DNA of 64,000 nucleotides from Streptomyces luomodiensis. GTDB taxonomy: Bacteria > Actinomycetota > Actinomycetes > Streptomycetales > Streptomycetaceae. The stretch is taken from positions 9,300,001 to 9,364,000 of the forward strand of contig NZ_CP117522.1 in NCBI RefSeq assembly GCF_031679605.1, given 5' to 3'. The notes beneath the pieces are model-generated. The model did no database searches. It had not been told where the DNA came from and saw only the letters and a list, made by a program, of their open reading frames with translations. Shown here in pieces: positions 46,157 to 53,031 of the stretch (within the stretch, counting starts at the first letter, position 1; each line of letters opens with the position of its first letter). The translations under genes and the position numbers were made by a program.

Positions 46157-47236
46157 ATGGGCAGCATCGCCATCATCGGCGCAGGCAACGTCGGCCAGGC
46201 CATCGCCGGCCACATGTCCTTCAAGGGACACGACGTACGGATCTTCGACAGGTGGGGTCGCGATCTTGAACCGATCAAGGCCAACGACGGCATCGACATG
46301 ACCGGAGACGTGGAGGGCCACGGCACCCCCTCCGTGCTGACGACCGACCTCACGCACGCCGTCGGCGGCGCCGAGGTGGTCATCGTCGCCGCGCCCGCCT
46401 TCGCGCACGCCTACCTGTCCAAGGAGCTCGCCGCTGTCCTCGCGCCGGACCAGCTCGTCCTGTTCCAGCCGGGCGTCCTCGGCAGCGGTGTGGAGCTCGC
46501 GCGCATGTTCGCGATCGCCGGTCGGCAGCCCTGCCTCATCGCGGAGACGCCGACCAGCCTGTACACGTGCCGGCTGCGCCGCCCCGCGCATGTCTACATC
46601 GGGGCGATCAAGCACGCCGTCCCGCTGGCCACCGTGCCCAGTGCGGACACGCCCCGGGCTCTGGACATCCTGCGGACGTACTTCGGCGACCGGTACGTGC
46701 CGGGTGAGGACACGCTGACCGTCGGGCTGAACAACTGCAACCCCATCTACCACGTGCCGCCGGCGGTGCTGAACTTCAAGACGGTCGAGGACGCCGACTG
46801 CCACCCGCTGCACAGCCTGGTGACACCGCGCATCGCGGAGGTCATCGACGCCCTCGACCGCGAACGCCTCGCCCTGGCGGACGCCCTCGGCGTGAAGGCG
46901 GCCAGCTTCTGGGACTTCCTCGACACCGCCTACGGGGTGACCGAGGGCAGCTTCGTCGAGCGCATCGTGCAGGGCTACGGCCGTCAGGGATTCCCCGAAC
47001 CGGACTCGGTCAAGCACCGGTACTTCACCGAAGACGTCCCGTTCGGGCTGGTCATCTGGAGTTCGCTGGCCGCGCAGATCGGACTCTCCTTGCCCCTGAC
47101 CGACTCGTTCGTCGCCCTGAGCACAGCCCTGTGCGGACAGGACTTCGTGGCCGGTGGGCGCACGGCGCAGACGCTGGGCCTGCTCGGCTCCGATGTCGAC
47201 GGCATCCGGGCCGCGTTCGTCGACGGCGCGGTGTGA
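46157..47236 (+). CDS. NAD/NADP octopine-nopaline dehydrogenase family protein
   Basis: A 359-residue opine dehydrogenase: N-terminal Rossmann domain IAIIGAGNVGQAIAGHMSFK, RIFDRWGRDLEPI and VVIVAAPAFAHAYLSKELAA, then a C-terminal all-helical octopine-DH domain with the NPIYHVPPAVLN motif (catalytic His) and YGVTEGSFVERIVQ. These enzymes reductively couple an amino acid with a 2-oxoacid, or cleave the product. GGAACGGAAAGAG precedes ATG 46157. It lies 179 bases after the AbgT gene on the same strand and is probably part of that unit. Confidence 0.9.
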   Translation: MGSIAIIGAGNVGQAIAGHMSFKGHDVRIFDRWGRDLEPIKANDGIDMTGDVEGHGTPSVLTTDLTHAVGGAEVVIVAAPAFAHAYLSKELAAVLAPDQLVLFQPGVLGSGVELARMFAIAGRQPCLIAETPTSLYTCRLRRPAHVYIGAIKHAVPLATVPSADTPRALDILRTYFGDRYVPGEDTLTVGLNNCNPIYHVPPAVLNFKTVEDADCHPLHSLVTPRIAEVIDALDRERLALADALGVKAASFWDFLDTAYGVTEGSFVERIVQGYGRQGFPEPDSVKHRYFTEDVPFGLVIWSSLAAQIGLSLPLTDSFVALSTALCGQDFVAGGRTAQTLGLLGSDVDGIRAAFVDGAV

Positions 47237-47300
47237 ACGTGCCGTACCGGCCGTACCCGTAACCCGCCGCACGCCGGAGCCGCACGCCGGACCAGCCGCC

Positions 47301-47337
47301 CGCGGTCCCAGAAGGCGCAAGGCCGTCTGGGGCCGCG
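47301..47337 (+). terminator. Terminator-like hairpin after opine dehydrogenase
   Basis: CGCGGTCCCAGA pairs with TCTGGGGCCGCG (12 bp, one G-U) around a 13-base loop, 64 bases after the stop codon. Confidence 0.6.
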
Positions 47338-47375
47338 GCCGCGCGTTGAGTCCGTCAGCGCGCTAGGTTGGCGTG

Positions 47376-47942
47376 ATGCGTGATCTGCACACCGATCGTC
47401 TTGTGCTCCGCGGCTGGCGGAAGTCCGACCTTGACCCGTGGGCGGCCATGAATGCTGATCCGCGGGTCCGGGAGTACTTCCCGGACATCCTCACCCGGGA
47501 GCAGAGCACGGCATCCGCGGCCCGTTTCCAAGCCGACCTCGACCGGCGAGGCTGGGGATGGTGGGCGGTGGAGGTCAGGGCAACCGGCGAGTTCATCGGG
47601 TTCACCGGGCTCGATCCGGTGGATGAAGGGATGCCGTTCACCGGGGTGGAGGCCGGCTGGCGGCTGGCCCGCCCGGCGTGGGGACACGGCTATGCCACCG
47701 AGGCCGCCCGAGCCGTGATGGCCTTCGGCTTCGAACAGCTCGGGCTCGCGGAGATCCTCGCGGTGACCACGGCCACCAACCTGCGTTCGCAGGCAGTGAT
47801 GCGCCGTATCGGCATGACCCGCGATCCAGCCGACGACTTCGACGACCCGAGCGTGCCCGACGGACCGCTGCGCCGGAGTGTGGTGTACCGGCTCCGCGCC
47901 GAAGAGCGGCAGCCCGCTCGGCGGGTGCCGGACAGCGGTTGA
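47376..47942 (+). CDS. GNAT-family N-acetyltransferase (RimJ/RimL-like)
   Basis: A 188-residue GNAT protein: LHTDRLVLRGWRKSDLDPWA, ADPRVREYFPDILTREQSTA, IGFTGLDPVDEGM, EAGWRLARPAWGHGYATEAA (acetyl-CoA-binding loop, here without the usual Q/R-G-x-G-x-A spacing), EILAVTTATNLRSQAVMRRI and GMTRDPADDFDDP. The C-terminal features match RimJ/RimL-type acetyltransferases acting on N-termini or small amines. ATG 47376 directly follows a GTG (47373) that could also serve. Confidence 0.9.
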   Translation: MRDLHTDRLVLRGWRKSDLDPWAAMNADPRVREYFPDILTREQSTASAARFQADLDRRGWGWWAVEVRATGEFIGFTGLDPVDEGMPFTGVEAGWRLARPAWGHGYATEAARAVMAFGFEQLGLAEILAVTTATNLRSQAVMRRIGMTRDPADDFDDPSVPDGPLRRSVVYRLRAEERQPARRVPDSG

Positions 47943-48000
47943 CGGTTCGCGGCTCGGGGCCACCGGCTCTGCCGGACGGCGGTCACCACACCGAGCCGCC

Positions 48001-48894
48001 TCACGCCTGGGCCGGCCCGGGGATGCCCAGCCGGCCGGCTACGGTGGTGAGGGTCGTTCCCAGCGGGAGCGCGACCCGGGTGACGGCGTGCCGGTCGCCC
48101 CGGGTGGGGTCCAGGTTGACGATCAGCACCGGTTTCCCGGCCTGGGCCGCCTGGCGGACGAACCGGAGCCCGGACATCACCGTCAGTGACGAGCCCAGGA
48201 CCAGGAGCGAGGACGCCTCACGGACCAGTGTGCGGCAGTGCTCGACCCGAGCCGGCGGAACGGCCTCGCCGAAGAACACCACGTCCGGTTTGAGGATGCC
48301 GCCACAGACCGTGCAGGGCACCACGCGGAAGTCCCCGACCTGTTCGTCGGTGAGGTCGGCGTCACCGTCCGGGTTGATTCCGGCAGCCACCGGTTCGAAG
48401 CCCACATTGGCCTCCTCCAGCCGCCGGGCGAGGTCGTGGCGCGGGCTGAAGGCGCCGCAGGAGAGGCAGACGACCCGGTCCAGGCTTCCGTGGAGTTCCA
48501 CCACGTCCTCGCTGCCGGCGGCCTGGTGCAGGCCGTCGACGTTCTGCGTGATCACACCCGAGAGCAGGCCGTGCCGCGCGAACGCGGCCACGGCCCGGTG
48601 CCCGGCGTTGGGGCGGGCGCGGCCGAAGGTGCGCCAGCCGAGGTGGCTGCGCGCCCAGTACCGACGCCGGGCCTGGGCGTTCGCTGTGAAGTCCTGGTAG
48701 GTCATCGGGGTGTGCCGGCTCAGGCTCCCGCCCTCGCCCCGGTAGTCGGGGATGCCGGACTCCGTGGACAGGCCCGCCCCGCTGAGCACCAGCACACCGC
48801 CGGCGCTCAGGGCATCGGCGACCGGCTCCGGGTCGGTGCTGCCCGGCGGCAGGTCCTCGGTGGGGGTCCAGTTCACAGTGGGGCGCATACGCAT
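48001..48894 (-). CDS. Sir2-family NAD-dependent protein deacylase
   Basis: A 297-residue sirtuin removing acyl groups from protein lysines with NAD+. Seen: LVLSGAGLSTESGIPDYRGE, GVITQNVDGLHQAAGSEDVV, ELHGSLDRVVCLSC (catalytic His, zinc Cys pair), CTVCGGILKPDVVFFGEAVP (second Cys pair) and LGSSLTVMSG. The Cys4 zinc module is intact. ATG 48894 gives an N-terminus like that of relatives. Cytoplasmic; targets unknown. It is divergent from the SDR at 49213. Confidence 0.94.
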   Translation of the reverse strand: MRMRPTVNWTPTEDLPPGSTDPEPVADALSAGGVLVLSGAGLSTESGIPDYRGEGGSLSRHTPMTYQDFTANAQARRRYWARSHLGWRTFGRARPNAGHRAVAAFARHGLLSGVITQNVDGLHQAAGSEDVVELHGSLDRVVCLSCGAFSPRHDLARRLEEANVGFEPVAAGINPDGDADLTDEQVGDFRVVPCTVCGGILKPDVVFFGEAVPPARVEHCRTLVREASSLLVLGSSLTVMSGLRFVRQAAQAGKPVLIVNLDPTRGDRHAVTRVALPLGTTLTTVAGRLGIPGPAQA

Positions 48895-49212
48895 GCCGCA
48901 AGGGTACGGAACAGACCGCCACCCTCCGCTGTGCGCGGCGCCGGACGCGACCTCGGCAACGTCCCCCGCCCGCGGCCAGTGCCGTTGCGCGGGCGGCGGG
49001 TCTCCCGGAGCACACGTCGCTCTCGCCACGCCGAACCATGATGTCAGTCTGCGATCGGTGGCCGGTCCGAGCCAGGGGTTCTCAGCCCCTGGGCGAAGGA
49101 CCCCCTGGTTGTCCGTGACGGGCGGGCTCATGGTGGGGAGGGAGCACCGGCTTCACCGGTGAACCTGGGCGCAGCCCGCCCGACACGACCCAGATCCATA
49201 AGGAAAAATGCC
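48895..49212. other. Intergenic region between sirtuin and SDR genes
   Basis: A 318-base gap between divergent genes. It contains the 7-7-7 inverted repeat at 49072-49092, then a further CCCCCTGG at 49102-49109; otherwise no reading frame or RNA is recognisable. Confidence 0.5.
49072..49092. promoter_or_regulatory. Candidate operator upstream of orphan SDR
   Basis: CCAGGGG and CCCCTGG are perfect 7-bp arms around TTCTCAG, 120 bases before the SDR start; a CCCCCTGG half follows. It resembles the inverted repeats beside the MmyB-like genes, although no regulator is encoded here. Confidence 0.6.
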
Positions 49213-49977
49213 ATGGACATCTCCGGCAACACCATCTTCATCCCCGGTTCCACCAGTGGCATCGGTCTCGCCCTCGCCCTCGAACTGCGGGCCAAGGGGA
49301 ACACCGTCATCATCGGAGGACGCCGCGCCGAACTGCTCGAGAAGATCGCCGCCGAGCACCCCGGTATCGGCACCGTCCGGATCGACACCGCGGACCCCGC
49401 GAGCATCACCGCCGCCGCCGAAGAGGTGCTGAACCGGTACCCGGACCTCAATGTCCTGGTCACGATGGCCGGGATCATGCACATCGAGGACTGGCACCAG
49501 CCCGAGTCGTTCCTGGCCTCCGCCGAGTCCGTGGTGACGACCAACGTACTCGGGCCGATCCGGCTCATCGCCGCGTTCATCGAGCACCTGCGGGCACAGC
49601 CGGACGCCACGATCGTCACCGTCTCCTCGGGCCTGGCGTTCGCTCCGCTCAAGGTCACCCCCAGCTACAACGCTTCGAAGGCCGCGATCCACATGCTCAG
49701 TGAGTCGATCCGGCTCCAGCTGACCGACACCAGCGTGAAGGTGGTGGAGCTGGTGCCGCCGTCCGTACGCACCGAACTGCTGCCCGGCCAGGAGGAGAAT
49801 GAACTGGCCATGCCGCTGGATGAGTTCGTGGCGGAGGTCATGGCACTGCTGGAGGCCGAACCCGAGGCCAAGGAGATCCAGGTCGAGCGGGTGAAGTTCC
49901 TGCGCCACGGCGAGGCACGCGGTGACTACGACCAGGTCGTCCGGACACTCAACGCCTCCGACCCGCACGCCAGGTAA
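49213..49977 (+). CDS. DltE-like SDR oxidoreductase
   Basis: A 254-residue SDR close in type to that at 40932: IFIPGSTSGIGLALALELRA, VIIGGRRAELLEKIA, NVLVTMAGIMHIEDW, IVTVSSGLAFAPLKVTPSYN, ASKAAIHMLSESIRLQLTDT and VELVPPSVRTELLPGQEENE. The C-terminus (AKEIQVERVKFLRHGEARGD) also fits the MmyB-linked group, but the regulator gene is absent on both sides. AAGGAAA precedes ATG 49213. Confidence 0.93.
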   Translation: MDISGNTIFIPGSTSGIGLALALELRAKGNTVIIGGRRAELLEKIAAEHPGIGTVRIDTADPASITAAAEEVLNRYPDLNVLVTMAGIMHIEDWHQPESFLASAESVVTTNVLGPIRLIAAFIEHLRAQPDATIVTVSSGLAFAPLKVTPSYNASKAAIHMLSESIRLQLTDTSVKVVELVPPSVRTELLPGQEENELAMPLDEFVAEVMALLEAEPEAKEIQVERVKFLRHGEARGDYDQVVRTLNASDPHAR

Positions 49978-50283
49978 CCGCGCGGACAACCGCCACCGCT
50001 GCTCCGCCCCCTCGGCCGCTGGGCCGGGCGCGGCGGTCGGGACGGGGGCTCGCCCGGCGGTTGGGCCGTCCGCTCTCGCGGTGGCGGCCGCCACCGCCGG
50101 CGGTCGCCGGCGTCGACCTCGCCTCTTTGTCGCCGCACACACTCCACGGGCCCCACGTCCTCACCGCGATCGGCCTCACCCGCGAGCAGGCCGCACCACC
50201 ACCGCCACCGAGATCGACCAGTCCGCCGACCTCATCACCCGAACCGCACATACCATGGCACCGGCGCCGGCCGGCGTGGCCTG
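49978..50283. other. Uncharacterised gap before rmlA remnant
   Basis: 306 GC-rich bases. Short frames exist (for example TEIDQSADLITRTAHTMAPA ending at 50283) but none has an SD or recognisable similarity; given the adjoining remnants this is probably eroded coding DNA. Confidence 0.4.
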
Positions 50284-50455
50284 ACGTATCGACGGCGAGG
50301 TCGACGAGACGTCGCAGACCGTAGGGCGGGTGGTGGTGGCGGAGGGCGCGCGGATCGAGTCCTCGCTGATCGGCCAGGTCACCCCGGCGCCCTGCGTGCC
50401 CAGCGCGCACCGACTCGTCCTCGGAGACCACAGCAAGGTGCAGATCCGTTCATGA
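50284..50455 (+). pseudogene. Glucose-1-phosphate thymidylyltransferase (RmlA long-form) C-terminal remnant
   Basis: The frame reads DGEVDETSQTVGRVVVAEGA, RIESSLIGQVTPAPCVPSAH and RLVLGDHSKVQIRS, matching the left-handed beta-helix tail of StrD-like thymidylyltransferases. The N-terminal catalytic domain is gone, and GARIESSLIG joins two positions normally about 60 residues apart, so an internal deletion is also present. Its stop overlaps the rmlB start as ATGA, the original operon joint. Confidence 0.8.
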
Positions 50456-51423
50456 ACATTCTCGTCACCGGTGCGGCCGGCTTCATCGGCTCCCACTACG
50501 TCCGCACCCTGCTCGCCGATGGCGCGGCCCGCGTCACCGTCCTCGACAGACTCACCTACGCCGGCACCCTCACCAACCTCGAACCGGTCCTGGCCCGCCT
50601 GGAGTTCGTCGTCGGGGACATCTGCGACGCCGGTCTGGTCGACACTCTCATGGCCGACGCCGACCAGGTGGTGCACTTCGCGGCGGAGTCCCACGTCGAC
50701 CGCTCCATCACCGGCGCGGCCGCATTCGTCCGCACCAACGTGCTGGGCACCCAGACCCTGCTGGACGCGGCCCTGCGCCACGGCGTCGGCCCGTTCGTGC
50801 ACGTGTCCACCGACGAGGTCTACGGCTCCATCGCCTCCGGCTCCTGGCTCGAGGACCATCCGCTGAGCCCCAACTCGCCGTACTCCGCGTCCAAGGCCTC
50901 CTCCGACCTGCTCGCCCTGGCCTACCACCGCACCCACGGCCTGGACGTCCGGATCACCCGCTGCTCCAACAACTACGGGCCGAACCAGTTCCCGGAGAAG
51001 GTCATCCCGCTGTTCGTCACCAACCTTCTCGACGGACACAAGGTCCCGTTGTACGGGGAGGGCGGCAACGTCCGCGACTGGCTGCACGTCGCGGACCACT
51101 GCCAGGGCATCGAGCTGGTGCGGACCGGGGGCCGTCCCGGCGAGGTCTACCACATCGGAGGCGGCGCCGAACTGAGCAACAAGGAGTTGACCGGTCTGCT
51201 GCTGGAAGCCTGCGGGGCCGGCTGGGAGATGGTGGAGTACGTCGAGGACCGCAAGGGACACGACCTGCGGTACTCGGTGGACTGGGGCAAGGCCCGCGAC
51301 GAACTCGGCTACCGGCCGCGGCACGACTTCGCCGACGGGCTCGCCCGCACCGTCGCCTGGTATCGCGACAACCGTGACTGGTGGGAGCCGCTCAAGCGCC
51401 GCATCCGTCAGGGACGCGCATGA
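50452..51423 (+). CDS. rmlB: dTDP-glucose 4,6-dehydratase
   Basis: A 323-residue extended SDR converting dTDP-glucose to dTDP-4-keto-6-deoxyglucose, entry step to rhamnose and deoxysugars. Seen: ILVTGAAGFIGSHYVRTLLA, LDRLTYAGTLTNL, FAAESHVDRSI, HVSTDEVYGSI (active-site Asp/Glu), YSASKASSDLLALAYHRTHG, TRCSNNYGPNQFPEKVIPLF, GNVRDWLHVADHCQGI and DRKGHDLRYSVDW. The protein looks complete. Its operon partners rmlA and rmlD are both broken, so it is either a relic that has not yet decayed or is served by genes elsewhere. Confidence 0.95.
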   Translation: MNILVTGAAGFIGSHYVRTLLADGAARVTVLDRLTYAGTLTNLEPVLARLEFVVGDICDAGLVDTLMADADQVVHFAAESHVDRSITGAAAFVRTNVLGTQTLLDAALRHGVGPFVHVSTDEVYGSIASGSWLEDHPLSPNSPYSASKASSDLLALAYHRTHGLDVRITRCSNNYGPNQFPEKVIPLFVTNLLDGHKVPLYGEGGNVRDWLHVADHCQGIELVRTGGRPGEVYHIGGGAELSNKELTGLLLEACGAGWEMVEYVEDRKGHDLRYSVDWGKARDELGYRPRHDFADGLARTVAWYRDNRDWWEPLKRRIRQGRA

Positions 51424-51682
51424 GGTGGCTGGTCACCGGCATCGGCGGCGGCCTCGGCCGCGACACGTCGGCGAACTGCGTCGGCGCGGCGAGGACGTGA
51501 CCCCTATGCACCGTGCCGCCCTGGACATCACCAGCCCCGGGTCCATGAGCAGCTACCCCGCCCGACGTCCCGGCACCGCGGCGGAGGCCGCCGACGCCGT
51601 GGTCTTCCTCGCCGGCGACGAGGCGTCCCGCATTCACGGCGTGCTGCTGCCCGTCGACGGCGGAGCCCTGACCCGTGAACCA
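51420..51682 (+). pseudogene. RmlD N-terminal fragment joined to SDR C-terminal fragment
   Basis: ATG 51420 overlaps the rmlB stop (ATGA) and gives MRWLVTGIGGGLGRD, the start of dTDP-4-dehydrorhamnose reductase; after a frame change the text resumes as VGELRRRGEDVTPMHRAALD followed by ITSPGSM. It then runs directly into RPGTAAEAADAVVFLAGDEA and SRIHGVLLPVDGG, the C-terminus of a FabG-like SDR. A deletion therefore fused two unrelated reductase genes. From 51683 to 51907 nothing is recognisable. Confidence 0.8.
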
Positions 51683-51907
51683 CCCGTGCCCCGGGCCAGG
51701 CAGCGCCATGCGGGCTGCCTCACCCGGGGCGCATCGCGCTGCCTGTTCTCTCGCTGGGCGCCGTTGCCTGCCGGGAAGTGCGCGGCGATACGGCGATACG
51801 ATGCAAGCGCCGCCCGCAGTGGAGAACCGTTGATGCTCAGTGCCCCCGGGGGAGCCGCCATACGCGTCTGTCACGCCGGCGCGGCTCACAACCCTGAGGA
51901 GATCAAC

Positions 51908-52864
51908 ATGAGTTTCGCACTCCACCCCGACCTCGCCCGCGCCGTGCGGTCAGCGGCCGTCGGCACACCGAAGCCGGTGGCCCGCGACGACTGGCGGCAA
52001 CTGCGCGCCGATGGGGAGAAAGCCCTCGCGGCCATGGAAGCCACCCTGCCCGAATCCGCGACCGTGAGCCGCCAGGACTTCACCGCCACGTCCTACGACG
52101 GACAGCAGGTACTGCTGCGCTGGTACACCCCGCCCCATCACACCGAGGCACCCGAACCCACCGGTCCCGCGGTCCTCTACCTGCACGGTGGCGGGATGAT
52201 CCTGGGTTCTGTGCAGTTGTTCGACCGTGTGGTGGCGCAGTACACCGCCGACAGCCAGGTGCCGATGCTGGCCGTGGACTACCGGCGCGCCCCCGAACAC
52301 CCCCACCCCGCACCGGTCGAAGACTGCTGGGCGGGACTGGCTTGGCTCGCCCAGCACGCGGCAGAGCTCGGAGTCGACCCGGAGCGCATCGCCGTCATGG
52401 GCGACAGCGCCGGCGGCGGGCTGGCCGCCGCGACAGCCCTGCTCGCCCGGGACCGCGGCCTGCCGCTGGCACGGCAGATCCTCATCTACCCGATGCTCGA
52501 CGACCGCAATACCCGTCCCGACCCCGTCCTGGAACCCTTCGTCGGCTGGAACTACGACAACAACCACACCGGCTGGCACGCCCTGCTGGGCGACACCGTC
52601 GGCACCCCTGACGTACCCCCCACCGCGGCCCCCGCCCGCGCCGAGAGCCTGGCCGGTCTCCCCGCCGCCTACATCGAGGTGGGAGAGCTGGACATCTTCC
52701 GCGACGAGTGCCTCGACTACGCCCGCCGCCTCACCGGCGCCGGGGTCTCCGCCGAACTGCATGTGCACCCGGGCTGCCCGCACGGTTTCGACCGCATCGC
52801 TCCCACCGCCGATATCGCGCAACGCTCCCGCGCCGACAGGATCCGTGTCCTGCGCGCCCTGTGA
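51908..52864 (+). CDS. Alpha/beta hydrolase, hormone-sensitive-lipase (HSL) type
   Basis: A 318-residue esterase: oxyanion motif VLYLHGGGMILGS, then VDYRRAPEHPHPAPVEDCWA, nucleophile elbow GDSAGGGLAAATALLARDRG, the acid region VGELDIFRDECLDYARRL and the catalytic His in HPGCPHGFDRIAP. Usual substrates are short acyl esters. GAGGAG lies 6 bases before ATG. Cytoplasmic, apparently monocistronic, with no link to its neighbours beyond position. Confidence 0.93.
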   Translation: MSFALHPDLARAVRSAAVGTPKPVARDDWRQLRADGEKALAAMEATLPESATVSRQDFTATSYDGQQVLLRWYTPPHHTEAPEPTGPAVLYLHGGGMILGSVQLFDRVVAQYTADSQVPMLAVDYRRAPEHPHPAPVEDCWAGLAWLAQHAAELGVDPERIAVMGDSAGGGLAAATALLARDRGLPLARQILIYPMLDDRNTRPDPVLEPFVGWNYDNNHTGWHALLGDTVGTPDVPPTAAPARAESLAGLPAAYIEVGELDIFRDECLDYARRLTGAGVSAELHVHPGCPHGFDRIAPTADIAQRSRADRIRVLRAL

Positions 52865-52949
52865 CAGCCCTTGCGCCGAGCGGGACGTAGGCAAAAGACA
52901 AAGGCAAGGAGAACTCTCTCCTTGCCACTCTCAACGTATAGCGCACTGG

Positions 52950-52968
52950 GGGGCTTGCCGCAAGACCC
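52950..52968 (+). promoter_or_regulatory. Rifamycin-associated element (RAE)
   Basis: GGGGCTTGCCGCAAGACCC fits, at all but two or so positions, the 19-bp inverted-repeat RAE (GGGGCTTGCGGCAAG-CCC form) described upstream of rifamycin-inactivating genes in actinomycetes. It lies 64 bases before the rph start, the expected position. Confidence 0.85.
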
Positions 52969-53031
52969 GGGTCACGGCGCAGAATCGTCGGCCGATGCCC
53001 CGACCTGGGGGCATGGGGAGGCACGAGGTGT

